From an uncultured Parabacteroides sp. (lineage in GTDB: Bacteria; Bacteroidota; Bacteroidia; Bacteroidales; Tannerellaceae): 51,715 bases of DNA. The number at the start of each line of letters is the position of its first letter. Positions within the stretch are counted from its first letter, which is position 1. The position numbers and the translations under genes are program-made. A model generated the notes under the pieces. The model made no database searches, was not told the origin of the DNA, and saw only the letters and a list, made by a program, of their open reading frames with translations. Shown one piece after another: positions 1 to 8,392 of this stretch. The stretch is from contig CASFJQ010000015.1 of NCBI GenBank assembly GCA_949295065.1, positions 1 through 51,715 of the forward strand, given 5' to 3'.

Positions 1-1
1 A

Positions 2-79
2 CAGTATTTCAATGATCTCTTGAATATATTTTTGAACCGGATTATGCCGATTCTATGTTTAGTTTTAATTTATCGGTAA
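2..79 (+). CDS. Possible C-terminal end of an upstream gene (TetR-like?), partial
   Basis: A reading frame open from the window edge ends at a TAA at 77-79 and encodes about 25 residues rich in Leu, Ile and Phe. This resembles the last helix of TetR-family regulators, which often sit upstream of TolC/HlyD/ABC-2 export operons. Only the tail is visible, so both the coding status and the family are inference. The stop codon lies inside the inverted repeat at 73-90. Confidence 0.3.
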   Translation, partial: QYFNDLLNIFLNRIMPILCLVLIYR

Positions 80-90
80 AAATTTACCGA
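73..90. repeat. Perfect 8-bp inverted repeat, possible operator
   Basis: TCGGTAAA and TTTACCGA are separated by two A residues, giving an 18-bp near-perfect palindrome. There is no following T-run, so it is not an obvious intrinsic terminator. Its size and symmetry suit a dimeric regulator upstream of the exporter operon, but that role is inference. Confidence 0.4.
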
Positions 91-211
91 AGTATTGTTG
101 ATAAATAAACTCTTTTAAATAGATTTAATATATCAAGGATTGTGTTTTAAAACAGCTATTTTCTCATTTTGTAAATGAAAGTATACTGAATAAGTTGTAT
201 TAATTCAATAA

Positions 212-239
212 TGTGTAATAATCAGAACATATACATTTG
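212..239 (+). promoter_or_regulatory. Candidate promoter of the exporter operon
   Basis: The -7 element TACATTTG (232-239) matches the Bacteroides consensus TAnnTTTG exactly. A weak -33 element (TGTG, 212-215) lies about 17 nt upstream. It would give a 5' leader of roughly 120 nt before the first gene at 368. Confidence 0.45.
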
Positions 240-367
240 CATAATTGTTATTTAATCAAATGCTGATAGTTCTGTTGCTGCCAACTAGATTTCGATAATG
301 ATGTAATAAGTTCTAACAACGCGCAGAATCTGAAGCTAAGAAGGAAATATAAGAAAACAGGATTTAT

Positions 368-1747
368 ATGAAAAGAATTTTAATGTTATCAGTCATGTGT
401 ATAACTTCATTTGTCCTTTCTGCTCAACAAGTGAGGACTTTGGAGGAATGTCGAGAGCTGGCTGTCAAAAACAACAAGGAACTTCAGATTTCTTCGCAAA
501 AGATAAAAATGAGCGATGAAGAGAAAAAAGCTGCCCTTACCAAGTATTTCCCGCAATTATCTGCAAATGGCGCATATATGTGGAATCAGAAGGATTTGAA
601 TCTTTTGGATATGGGAGCGTTGCAGAGTGCGATTTCGTCGTCTCTTGGAGGTTTGGCTCAGTTGCCTGCTGTAGGAAATGTTGTCGGAGCTATTAATGAT
701 GTCCAGCATTTGGATATACAGAATATATGGGTTGGAAATGTTTCTTTGGTCCAACCTATATTTATGGGGGGTAAAATAGTGTCTTATAATCAGATTACCC
801 GTTATGCAAGAGAATTGGCCGAGTCGATGCATGATTTGAAACTCCAGGATATAATATATAAAACTGACGAAACATATTGGCAAGTAGTTTCTCTTGTTAA
901 CAAAAAGAAACTTGCTGATTCCTATGTCAGTCTGCTTCGTCAGATGGATGAAGATATAACAGCAATGATAGCTGAAGGAGTTGCTACTGAGGCAGACGGA
1001 CTTTCAGTTAAAGTGAAACTTAACGAGGCTGAAATTGCACAGACAAAAGTTGACAATGGTCTGGCGTTGTCCAGAATGTTGCTGGCTCAGATTTGCGGTT
1101 TGCCATTAGATGAGCCGTTTACTTTGGCAGATGAATCTCTTGACGAAGTTTCGGTTTCTCCATCAGAAGGAGTGGCAGATATAAATCAGGCTTTTGCAAA
1201 CAGACAAGAATTGCGCAGTCTGGACCTCGCATCAAAAATATATAAGAAGAAAGAGAGAATAGTTCTTTCGGATATGCTGCCTTCAGTTGCATTCACTGCA
1301 AATTATTTTATCACAAATCCGAACTTGATGAATGGATTCAAGAATGAATTTGCCGGAATGTTTAATCTGGGCGTTTTGGTAAAAGTGCCTCTTTCCGGCT
1401 GGTGGGAAGGAACATATAAGAGAAATGCTGCAAGAGCTGAAACTCGAATCAAACAGTTGGAATGGGAAGATGCAAGAGAAAAAATAGAATTGCAAGTAAC
1501 CCAGTCGGTTTATAAGATGAATGAGGCGAACAAGAAACTTGCGTCATCAACCCGAAATATGCAAAGCGCTGAAGAGAATTTGCGTCATGCTAACTTAGGT
1601 TTTGAGGAAGGAGTTATCCCGGCTCTTAATCTGATGCAAGCACAAACTGCATGGTTTGCCGCGCATTCAACACTTATTGATGCGCAGATAGATGTTAAGC
1701 TGACAAAGGTTTATTATCATAAAGCTATGGGTGATTTGAAATATTGA
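368..1747 (+). CDS. TolC family outer membrane efflux protein
   Basis: The 459-residue protein has a signal peptide with likely cleavage after ...FVLSA before QQ. It then shows the duplicated long helical coiled-coil architecture of outer membrane factors (OEP family): N-terminal TLEECRELAVKNNKEL, and a second repeat with AEENLRHANLGFEEGV near residue 400. Such proteins form trimeric outer-membrane channels that dock on a periplasmic adaptor. It is the first gene of a four-gene operon with a HlyD-type adaptor 34 nt downstream and two ABC-2 permeases, so it probably provides the exit duct for that exporter. Family assignment is firm; the substrate is unknown. Confidence 0.93.
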   Translation: MKRILMLSVMCITSFVLSAQQVRTLEECRELAVKNNKELQISSQKIKMSDEEKKAALTKYFPQLSANGAYMWNQKDLNLLDMGALQSAISSSLGGLAQLPAVGNVVGAINDVQHLDIQNIWVGNVSLVQPIFMGGKIVSYNQITRYARELAESMHDLKLQDIIYKTDETYWQVVSLVNKKKLADSYVSLLRQMDEDITAMIAEGVATEADGLSVKVKLNEAEIAQTKVDNGLALSRMLLAQICGLPLDEPFTLADESLDEVSVSPSEGVADINQAFANRQELRSLDLASKIYKKKERIVLSDMLPSVAFTANYFITNPNLMNGFKNEFAGMFNLGVLVKVPLSGWWEGTYKRNAARAETRIKQLEWEDAREKIELQVTQSVYKMNEANKKLASSTRNMQSAEENLRHANLGFEEGVIPALNLMQAQTAWFAAHSTLIDAQIDVKLTKVYYHKAMGDLKY

Positions 1748-1781
1748 ATTCTTGGAATAATAATTAAAACATAATATAACA

Positions 1782-2777
1782 ATGGACAATAAAAAGAAAT
1801 ATTCTATCAATAACATGATGTTGGCCTTTATTGCGCTGATAATTGTGGTTGCAATTGTTGCTTTTGCTGGTTTTTTCCTTTTCTCTCCTCCTGATGCAAT
1901 AATAATGGGACAGGCTGAGGCTACAACTGTTCGAATTTCTGGAAAAGTTCCCGGACGAATTGCGGAATACCGTTTCGGTGAAGGTGACAAGGTTAAGGCT
2001 GGAGATACATTGGTGTTCATCAACACTCCGGAAGTACAGGCTAAAATGATGCAGGCAGAAGCTGCACGCGCTGCTGCCGAAGCTCAGCATACAAAGGCTG
2101 TGAATGGTGCCAGAGCTCAGGAAGTAGCAGGTGCATACGAAATATGGCAGAAAGCTCAGGCAGGCCTTTCTATTGCCAAGAAATCATATGACCGAGTTCG
2201 TAATTTGTATGAAAAAGGAGTGATGTCCGCTCAGAAAAAAGATGAAGCAGAAGCTAACTATCAGGCAATGGTTGCAACTGAGAAAGCTGCACGTTCGCAA
2301 TATGAGATGGCAAAAGAAGGAGCCCGCAAGGAAGATAAGGCAGCTGCAGCAGCTCTTGTCAGACGTGCTGACGGTGCGATAGCTGAGGTCGCTTCATATG
2401 CAGAGGAAGGTGCTTTGGTGTCTCCGATAGACGGTGAAGTGGCAGAACGCTTTCCTGAAGTTGGTGAATTGGTTGGAACTGGTGCTCCGGTTATGAATAT
2501 TGTTGACCTGAAAGATATGTGGGTTACTTTCAGCGTACGTGAAGATTTGCTCAAAGACTTGAAAGTCGGAAATGAAGTTGAGGCATTTATTCCTGCGTTG
2601 GACAATCAGCCAGTGAAACTGAAAGTTTACTATATGAAAGATATGGGAACTTATGCAGCTTGGAAGGCTACAAAGACTACAGGTCAGTATGACTCAAAGA
2701 CTTTTGAGGTGCGTGCACGTCCTGTTTCTGCAGTACAGGATTTGCGTCCTGGAATGTCTGTTATATTGAAGCGATAA
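1782..2777 (+). CDS. HlyD family periplasmic adaptor (membrane fusion) protein
   Basis: The 331-residue protein has one N-terminal membrane anchor (about residues 13-35). It continues with a biotinyl-lipoyl-like half motif (VRISGKVPGRIAEYRFGEGDKVKAGDTL), an Ala/Lys/Glu-rich helical hairpin (about 85-200), and a second lipoyl/beta-barrel half (VSPIDGEVAERFPEVGELVGTG). This order is standard for HlyD/EmrA-type adaptors bridging an inner-membrane pump to TolC. The next gene, an ABC-2 permease, starts 13 nt after the stop, which supports one transcript. The substrate cannot be read from sequence. Confidence 0.93.
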   Translation: MDNKKKYSINNMMLAFIALIIVVAIVAFAGFFLFSPPDAIIMGQAEATTVRISGKVPGRIAEYRFGEGDKVKAGDTLVFINTPEVQAKMMQAEAARAAAEAQHTKAVNGARAQEVAGAYEIWQKAQAGLSIAKKSYDRVRNLYEKGVMSAQKKDEAEANYQAMVATEKAARSQYEMAKEGARKEDKAAAAALVRRADGAIAEVASYAEEGALVSPIDGEVAERFPEVGELVGTGAPVMNIVDLKDMWVTFSVREDLLKDLKVGNEVEAFIPALDNQPVKLKVYYMKDMGTYAAWKATKTTGQYDSKTFEVRARPVSAVQDLRPGMSVILKR

Positions 2778-2790
2778 AGAAAGGATTAAT

Positions 2791-3969
2791 ATGACTTTAA
2801 AACAAGCAATACAGCATATAGGCGTTGTTTTCGGCAGGGAAATTCGCCGCATATCAAGGTCGCCATTATATTTATTCTGTATATTTGGCGCACCATTGCT
2901 GTGTACGATTTTCTTCGTTTCGCTTATGCGTGAAGGCTTGCCAACCGATTTGCCTATTGCAGTGGTTGACCTTGATAATTCGGCTACGTCCAGAAATCTG
3001 ATTCGGCAGCTTGACGCTTTTGAGCAGACAAAAGTCGTAGTCAGAACTGCTTCCTTTAGTGAAGCAAGGATTGAAATGCAGAAGGGAAATGTTTATGGAA
3101 TATTCTATATTCCTGAAGATTTTGCTGTAAAAGCAACAACCGGAAAACAGCCTAAATTGTCATATTATACAAATTCCACTTATCTTATTGCGGCATCATT
3201 GCTATTCAGAGATATGAAAACTATTTCTGTTTTGGCTAATGCTTCCGTAGGATTGGAGATTGGAACAGCAAAAGGCTTGGATGAATCCATAATAATGGGG
3301 CAGTTGCAACCGATAGTTATAGATACTCATGCTATTGGAAATCCGTGGTTGAATTATTCCATTTACCTGAATAATACTTTGCTGCCGGGAATATTGCAAC
3401 TTATGATATTTCTGGTGACGGTTTTCAGTATTGGTTCGGAAATTAAGTTCGGAACAGCCAGGCAGTGGCTTCGTCGCGGAGGAAATTCTATGGTGACAAG
3501 TCTTATAGGCAAAATGCTTCCTTATACATTGTTGTTTACGCTGGTTGCCTGGATGATGATAGCTGTGCTTTATGGCTATAATGCTTTCCCTCTGAATTCG
3601 GGATGGTTTCCTATGCTGATGGCAACATTCTTCCTTGTGATAGCATCTCAGTCAGTGGGAGTGTTTATGATTGGAGTTCTTCCAACGCTTCGCTTGGGAT
3701 TGAGTTTTGCCAGTCTTTTTGGTATGATTGCTTTTTCAATTGTCGGTTTCTCATTTCCGGTAACGGCAATGCATCCAACTTTGCAGGCTTTGACGAATTT
3801 GTTCCCATTGCGCCATTATTTTCTGATTTATGTGGATCAGGCATTGAATGGACGAGACTTGTATTATTCTTGGCCGGAATATGTTTGGCTGTTGGGATTT
3901 CTTCTGCTGCCGCTTATAATTGGCAAGACATTGAAAAGCGCTCTGCTACATTTTAAATATATTCCTTAA
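2791..3969 (+). CDS. ABC-2 type transporter permease (first of two)
   Basis: The 392-residue protein has one N-terminal membrane helix (about 26-45), a large extracytoplasmic domain with the phrase DLPIAVVDLDNSATSRNLIRQL, and about five C-terminal helices. This is the ABC-2 membrane domain plan of YhhJ/YhiH-like permeases found beside HlyD and TolC proteins. It lies between the adaptor and a second permease at 3987. No ATP-binding protein is encoded in the visible operon, so any ATPase must come from elsewhere or be dispensed with. It is inferred to pump drugs, lipids or metabolites through the adjacent TolC channel. Confidence 0.9.
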   Translation: MTLKQAIQHIGVVFGREIRRISRSPLYLFCIFGAPLLCTIFFVSLMREGLPTDLPIAVVDLDNSATSRNLIRQLDAFEQTKVVVRTASFSEARIEMQKGNVYGIFYIPEDFAVKATTGKQPKLSYYTNSTYLIAASLLFRDMKTISVLANASVGLEIGTAKGLDESIIMGQLQPIVIDTHAIGNPWLNYSIYLNNTLLPGILQLMIFLVTVFSIGSEIKFGTARQWLRRGGNSMVTSLIGKMLPYTLLFTLVAWMMIAVLYGYNAFPLNSGWFPMLMATFFLVIASQSVGVFMIGVLPTLRLGLSFASLFGMIAFSIVGFSFPVTAMHPTLQALTNLFPLRHYFLIYVDQALNGRDLYYSWPEYVWLLGFLLLPLIIGKTLKSALLHFKYIP

Positions 3970-3986
3970 AATAAGGAGATTTGCAG

Positions 3987-5237
3987 ATGAATAAAAATAG
4001 AAAATTGAGCTATATAATAAAAGAAGGCATACAGGATATGTTCTATATATGGAAAGAGGAATGGAAGAATGTTTTCCGTGATTCCGGAGTGATGATATTC
4101 TTCTTCCTTGTTCCGCTTGCTTATCCTGTGCTGTATTCTTTTATTTATAATGAAGAGACAGTTCATGAGGCGAAAATGGTTATAGTGGATGACAGCCGCA
4201 CTGCGCTAAGCCGTGAGTTTATCCGCCGTATTGACGCGTCTCCTGATGTCTGGGTTGTTCAGGTTTGCTCGGATATGTCGGAAGCGAAAACTGCTTTAGA
4301 TAAAAAAGAAGCATATGGGATAATTTCAATTCCGGGAGATTTCAGCAAATTGATTCATACAGGAAGGCAGGCCACAGTGTCACTTTATTGTGATATGAGT
4401 GCATTGCTCTATTATAAGGCTTTTCTTGTGACAGCAACTGAAGTGTCTTTGGATATGGGGGCTGAAATAGCCGCTCATAATGCTCCTGCATCAACTGATG
4501 AGATGCAAAAAATACAGGTCAGACCTATACCTTCGGAATCAATAGTGCTTTTCAATACCCAGAATGGATTTGCAAGTTTCCTTGTTCCGGCTATTCTTGT
4601 GTTGGTTATTCAGCAGACATTGATATTGGGAATTGGAATGCTTGGCGGAACTGCACGTGAGAAGAACAGGTTTAGAAGTCTGGTTCCGGTTAGCCGTCAT
4701 TTCAATGGAACGTTGCGAATAGTTTTGGGAAAATCTTTAACATATATTGTATTGTATGTTCTGGTTTGCTTTTGGACATTGGTTGTCGTTCCTAAGATAT
4801 TCTCTTTGCCGCAAATAGGTCATTATTGGGATATTCTCATGTTTATGCTGCCATTCCTTTTTGCATCCATATTCTTTGCAATGACATTGTCAGGAATAAT
4901 GAAAACCAGGGAAGAGCCAATGCTTCTGGTTGTTTTCACTTCTGTTATATTACTTTTCATTTCTGGAATATCGTGGCCAAAGGAAGCAATTCCGGAATTT
5001 TGGAGAATTATCGGCTATATTTTCCCGTCAACTCCTGGAGTTCAGGGTTTCGTGAGGATAAACACTTCAGCGGCTACACTAAACGAGGTGGCTCATGAAT
5101 ATCATACTTTATGGTTGCAGGTTGGTATATATTTCATTACAGCTTGTTTGGTTTACAGATATCAGATAATACGTAGCAGAAAGATGTTATTGATTCAGTA
5201 TTATGCATTAAAAAAGAAGCGGAATATTAAATTTTAA
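3987..5237 (+). CDS. ABC-2 type transporter permease (second of two)
   Basis: The 416-residue paralogue of the preceding permease has the same plan: an N-terminal helix after WKNVFRDSGVMIFFFLVPLAYPVLYS, a soluble extracytoplasmic domain (MVIVDDSRTALSREFIRRIDAS) and five or more C-terminal helices. The ATG at 3987 is chosen over an in-frame TTG at 3981 because AAGGAG at 3973-3978 is 8 nt from the ATG but only 2 nt from the TTG. Paired non-identical ABC-2 subunits probably form a heterodimeric pore. It closes the operon; the next gene has its own promoter. Confidence 0.88.
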   Translation: MNKNRKLSYIIKEGIQDMFYIWKEEWKNVFRDSGVMIFFFLVPLAYPVLYSFIYNEETVHEAKMVIVDDSRTALSREFIRRIDASPDVWVVQVCSDMSEAKTALDKKEAYGIISIPGDFSKLIHTGRQATVSLYCDMSALLYYKAFLVTATEVSLDMGAEIAAHNAPASTDEMQKIQVRPIPSESIVLFNTQNGFASFLVPAILVLVIQQTLILGIGMLGGTAREKNRFRSLVPVSRHFNGTLRIVLGKSLTYIVLYVLVCFWTLVVVPKIFSLPQIGHYWDILMFMLPFLFASIFFAMTLSGIMKTREEPMLLVVFTSVILLFISGISWPKEAIPEFWRIIGYIFPSTPGVQGFVRINTSAATLNEVAHEYHTLWLQVGIYFITACLVYRYQIIRSRKMLLIQYYALKKKRNIKF

Positions 5238-5246
5238 CACAAAATG

Positions 5247-5278
5247 TGTGTAAAAAGACGAATATAGTTTTACTTTTG
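5247..5278 (+). promoter_or_regulatory. Bacteroides-type promoter of the isomerase-fold lipoprotein
   Basis: TGTG (5247-5250) and the exact -7 consensus TACTTTTG (5271-5278) are spaced 20 nt apart. It gives a short leader before the start codon at 5311. Confidence 0.6.
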
Positions 5279-5310
5279 CAGGAAAATATTCAAACTTAAC
5301 ATTTAATGCT

Positions 5311-6210
5311 ATGCAGAACAGAAGAGAATTCTTAAAAAGAGCATCTTTATTGCTCGCAGGAGGGTTGGTAGCACCTCAGTTGTTGACATCATGTGGTGGT
5401 AAAACTGCTTCAACTGGAGCAGCAGAAGCTACAGCTAAAAATATCGGTCTTCAGTTGTACTCTTTGAGAGACATGGTTAAGGAAGAAGGTATCCAGAAAA
5501 CTTTGGAAGCTGTTGCAAAGATGGGTTACAAAAACCTTGAAACTGCTAGTTACGATAACGGTAAAATTTATGGTTTAGCTCCTGCTGAATTTAAGAAAAT
5601 GGTTAATGACCTTGGTATGAAATGTACAAGCGCTCACCTAGGTCAGGCATTTACAAAAGAAAAAGAAGCTGAAGTTATGGCTTGGTGGGACAAAGCTATC
5701 GAAGCTCATAACGAATTAGGCGTTAAATATATGGTTCAGCCATGGATGCCGGTAAACGATAAGACTACTCTTGATGATTTGAAGATGTATTGCGACTATT
5801 TCAACACAGTTGGTTACAAGACAGCTGCTGCAAGTATCGCATTCGGATATCACAACCATGATTTCGAATTCCGTAAGATTGATGATCAGTTGATTTATGA
5901 TTTCTTGTTGGATAACGTAAGCCAGAATCATGTGTTCTTCGAAATGGATGTATATTGGGTAACTCGTGGTGGTGGTGACCCTGTTGCTTATTTGAAGAGC
6001 CGTCCATCACAGTTCAAAGCTATCCATATTAAAGATGATAAAGAAATCGGCGCAAGCGGTAAGATGAACTTCCAGCCAATCTTCGACCAGATGTATGCAA
6101 ATAACATCAAAGACTGGTATGTTGAAGTAGAACAGTACACTAACAACAATCCTCAGGAAAGTGTAAAACAGAGCTTCGATTTCTTGAATAAAGCTGATTA
6201 TGTGAAATAA
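5311..6210 (+). CDS. Sugar phosphate isomerase/epimerase family lipoprotein
   Basis: The 299-residue protein has an N-terminal twin-arginine-like motif (NRREFLKRASLLLAGG) followed by a lipobox ending LLTSC|GG, so it is probably a folded, exported lipoprotein. The body is a xylose-isomerase-like TIM barrel: IGLQLYSLRDMV at strand 1, GYKNLE, YHNHDFEF, FFEMDVYW, HIKD and VEVEQY supply the usual Glu/Asp/His metal ligands. Members are annotated as sugar phosphate isomerases/epimerases, but the true substrate of the exported Bacteroidales form is not deducible here. The gene is monocistronic, with its own promoter and a strong terminator at 6234-6284. Confidence 0.88.
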   Translation: MQNRREFLKRASLLLAGGLVAPQLLTSCGGKTASTGAAEATAKNIGLQLYSLRDMVKEEGIQKTLEAVAKMGYKNLETASYDNGKIYGLAPAEFKKMVNDLGMKCTSAHLGQAFTKEKEAEVMAWWDKAIEAHNELGVKYMVQPWMPVNDKTTLDDLKMYCDYFNTVGYKTAAASIAFGYHNHDFEFRKIDDQLIYDFLLDNVSQNHVFFEMDVYWVTRGGGDPVAYLKSRPSQFKAIHIKDDKEIGASGKMNFQPIFDQMYANNIKDWYVEVEQYTNNNPQESVKQSFDFLNKADYVK

Positions 6211-6233
6211 TTATTTGAATTAAAATATTATAT

Positions 6234-6284
6234 AGTGCATCAGAATATACAGTTGTTTCGGTATTATTCTGATGCACTTTTTTA
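6234..6284 (+). terminator. Rho-independent terminator after the isomerase-fold gene
   Basis: A perfect 14-bp stem (6234-6247 with 6265-6278) is followed by a run of seven T residues. Confidence 0.88.
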
Positions 6285-6349
6285 TTGTAAATAATCATAA
6301 GTATAAGTAACTGTTCAATATTAATTTATATTTAGTTGTATAACTTAAG

Positions 6350-6500
6350 GAGTTAGAGAAGTTAAAAGGAGTAGTAGAAGTTAAATGCCAATGCTATTTG
6401 TATCTGAAATCTATCGGATTTTAACTTCCAGCGGAGCTTTGACTTCCTGTAACTCCCTATAACTTCTATAAGAGCCAGCTCAGATAAACTTCTCTTATAA
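6350..6500. repeat. Imperfect inverted intergenic repeat (AACTTC/AACTCC-rich)
   Basis: The left part (about 6350-6388) contains repeated GGAGTTAGAGAAGTTAA-like units. The right part (about 6418-6470) contains the complementary TAACTTC...TAACTCC units. An additional 8-bp stem, TATAAGAG (6468-6475) with CTCTTATA (6492-6499), lies at its edge. No reading frame fits it. It looks like a dispersed palindromic intergenic element. Confidence 0.5.
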
Positions 6501-6574
6501 AAATAATTTTGAACACATACTTATAAAATTACATACGGAACTATTTTATACGCTTTACACTTTTGTGAAGTAGA

Positions 6575-6605
6575 TTGTGATATTTGAATTATATGTTTAT
6601 CTTTA
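6575..6605 (+). promoter_or_regulatory. Candidate promoter of the DUF4491 gene
   Basis: TTG (6575-6577), 20 nt, then TATCTTTA (6598-6605), which differs from the -7 consensus only at the last base. Confidence 0.5.
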
Positions 6606-6651
6606 CCAACTAATGATATAATATATTTTAAAATAAAAGAAGTGTCAATAT

Positions 6652-6957
6652 ATGGGTTTGTTGAATTTTGATGGTTTGCTTATTGGTATCGTTACTTTTT
6701 TAATTATTGGATTCTTTCATCCTGTTGTCGTAAAAGCCGAATATTATTGGGGAACCAAATGTTGGTGGATATTTCTAATATTGGGTTTAGTCGGAACTTT
6801 TCTGTCTTTATTCATACAAAGTACATTCTGGTCGGTAGTATGTGGAGTGTTTGCCTTTTCTTCTTTTTGGACAATTAAGGAAGTTTTTGAGCAAGAAGAA
6901 AGAGTCCTAAAGGGCTGGTTTCCAAAGAATCCTAAAAGAGTATATAAAAAACAGTGA
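6652..6957 (+). CDS. DUF4491 family small membrane protein
   Basis: The 101-residue protein has three predicted membrane helices (about 8-26, 40-58 and 60-76) and a basic tail, KGWFPKNPKRVYKK. The phrases FDGLLIGIVTFLIIGFFHPVV and CWWIFLILGL are characteristic, as I recall, of the DUF4491 family, which is common in Bacteroidales. The conserved FEQEERVLKGWFPKNP tail should be cytoplasmic. No function is known. It stands alone between the repeat region upstream and the tRNA operon downstream. Confidence 0.8.
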   Translation: MGLLNFDGLLIGIVTFLIIGFFHPVVVKAEYYWGTKCWWIFLILGLVGTFLSLFIQSTFWSVVCGVFAFSSFWTIKEVFEQEERVLKGWFPKNPKRVYKKQ

Positions 6958-6987
6958 TTTTTTTTGAAAAAAAGTTCGCCTAAACTA

Positions 6988-7017
6988 TTGCAGATTTAAA
7001 AATAATGCCTATCTTTG
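6988..7017 (+). promoter_or_regulatory. Promoter of the tRNA-Ser/tRNA-Pro operon
   Basis: TTG (6988-6990), 19 nt, then TATCTTTG (7010-7017): an exact match to the Bacteroides consensus, about 45 nt before the first tRNA. Confidence 0.7.
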
Positions 7018-7063
7018 CACCGCAATCGAGAGAGAACGATTGGGTAACAAAGTAAGAAATTTT

Positions 7064-7149
<86 letters not shown>

Positions 7150-7188
7150 AGAAATCCAATCAAAGTTTGATTGGTTGTTTCTAGCAAA

Positions 7189-7263
7189 CGGGGTGTAGCG
7201 CAGTCCGGTTAGCGCACCTGCTTTGGGAGCAGGGGGTCCCAGGTTCGAATCCTGGTACCCCGA
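7189..7263 (+). tRNA. tRNA-Pro (anticodon TGG)
   Basis: A 75-nt cloverleaf: acceptor CGGGGTG pairs with TACCCCG, anticodon stem CCTGC/GCAGG encloses the loop TTTGGGA (anticodon TGG), and the T-loop is TTCGAAT. The discriminator is A and CCA is not encoded. An identical copy lies on the opposite strand at 11563-11637. Confidence 0.97.
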
Positions 7264-7312
7264 CAAATACTAGAGATACAATTTTGGGATTTGTAATCTG
7301 TTAAAGAAATTA

Positions 7313-7349
7313 AGCATCGTAAATCATTGTGATTACGATGCTTTTTTTG
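7313..7349 (+). terminator. Terminator of the tRNA operon
   Basis: AGCATCGTAA (7313-7322) pairs with TTACGATGCT (7333-7342). The stem can extend inward with one bulged A, and it is followed by seven T residues. Confidence 0.85.
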
Positions 7350-7421
7350 TGTGCATACTTTGCAAATAAATGTTTCGATGTATATCTTTAAGCTATTCTA
7401 ATCACGTTGCATTATAAAAGT

Positions 7422-8168
7422 ATGATAGAGGTAAAAAAAGCTATAATTGTTGGAGCCACTTCGGGCATTGGCTATGAAGTAGCTAAAATTTTACATTCTG
7501 AAGGTTGGATACTTGGACTTGCCGGAAGACGAGAGGATAGACTGAAGTCGATAAAAGAAGAGCTGGGTGGCAATAATATTCATATAAAATCCATAGATAT
7601 AAGAAGAGAAGGAGCAGAGGCTGATTTGCTATCTCTCATTGATATGCTTGGAGGTATGGACTTGTATTTCCACAGTTCTGGAATAGGGTTTCAGAATTAT
7701 GATTTGACTCAGGAAATTGAGATAAATACGCTTGAAACAAATGGAACTGGATTTGTGAGAATGATTGGAGCTGCTTATCGTTATTTTATGAACAAAAACA
7801 ATGGTAAAGGACATATAGCAGTTATCAGCTCCATAGCCGGAACAAAAGGTCTTGGCATTGCTCCAGCCTATTCAGCAACTAAAAGAATGCAGAATACTTA
7901 TATTGATGCTCTTGAGCAGTTGTCATATATTCATAAAGCAGAAATTGTTTTTACAGACATACGTCCGGGGTTCGTTGATACAAATCTGCTTAATGACGGA
8001 AAGAATTATCCTATGCTAATGAATCCGGTCAAGGTGGCCCATATTATTGTTGCTTCCATTAGGAAAAAGCAGAGGATTGTCGTTATTGATTGGAAGTATA
8101 GTATTTTGGTTTTCTTTTGGCGGCTAATTCCAAGATTTGTCTGGAAGAGAATGAAGATAAAAAACTGA
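7422..8168 (+). CDS. SDR family NAD(P)-dependent oxidoreductase
   Basis: The 248-residue classical short-chain dehydrogenase/reductase has the Rossmann glycine motif GATSGIG near the N-terminus, an NxG-like region LYFHSSGIGF, the catalytic Ser in AVISSIAG, and YSATK carrying the catalytic Tyr and Lys. The start is placed at ATG 7422 rather than the upstream in-frame TTG (7407), because MIEVKKAIIVGATSGIG matches the usual short N-terminus. The C-terminus is basic and aromatic (FWRLIPRFVWKRMKIKN) and may associate with the membrane. The substrate is unknown. It is monocistronic and lies just after the tRNA terminator. Confidence 0.9.
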   Translation: MIEVKKAIIVGATSGIGYEVAKILHSEGWILGLAGRREDRLKSIKEELGGNNIHIKSIDIRREGAEADLLSLIDMLGGMDLYFHSSGIGFQNYDLTQEIEINTLETNGTGFVRMIGAAYRYFMNKNNGKGHIAVISSIAGTKGLGIAPAYSATKRMQNTYIDALEQLSYIHKAEIVFTDIRPGFVDTNLLNDGKNYPMLMNPVKVAHIIVASIRKKQRIVVIDWKYSILVFFWRLIPRFVWKRMKIKN

Positions 8169-8210
8169 AGCTTTCTAGCTCTTTGTCAAAAGACAGTTTT
8201 GTGACTTGTA

Positions 8211-8281
8211 TAAAAAAGAAAAGGTTGTCATCCCGACAACCAATCTTCATTGCTAACCTTAAATCTAATACCATGAAAAAC
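8211..8281 (-). ncRNA. Candidate small RNA with own promoter and terminator
   Basis: On the minus strand an exact -7 element (TATATTTG at 8288-8295) is followed by about 70 nt without a convincing reading frame. The unit ends in a perfect 7-bp hairpin, GGTTGTC/GACAACC (8223-8241), and a T-rich tail (8211-8222). It sits between convergent genes but has a complete transcription unit of its own. The stretch just upstream of the hairpin feels like a sequence shared among Bacteroides genomes, but I cannot name an Rfam family. It could alternatively be a leader or terminator of the M48 transcript. Confidence 0.6.
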
Positions 8282-8287
8282 ACGATG

Positions 8288-8318
8288 CAAATATAGAGGT
8301 TTTATGTTATTCAGCATA
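8288..8318 (-). promoter_or_regulatory. Promoter of the candidate small RNA
   Basis: Minus-strand TATATTTG (plus 8288-8295) is an exact -7 consensus. A weak TATG-like -33 element lies about 19 nt upstream. Confidence 0.55.
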
Positions 8319-8392
8319 GTTTTGAAGCATAAATCTTCAAGGTTTAACCTTATTTTGCTAATATAATTCTATGAAAAAGGTTAGTTAACAAA

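Noticed and set aside
557-883. Minus-strand open frame inside the first tolC gene
   Set aside because: It is fully antisense to a strong family match, with no start context or recognisable domain.
6301-6500. CRISPR array
   Set aside because: The repeated AACTTC/AACTCC units are irregular and partly inverted, without constant spacing or unique spacers.
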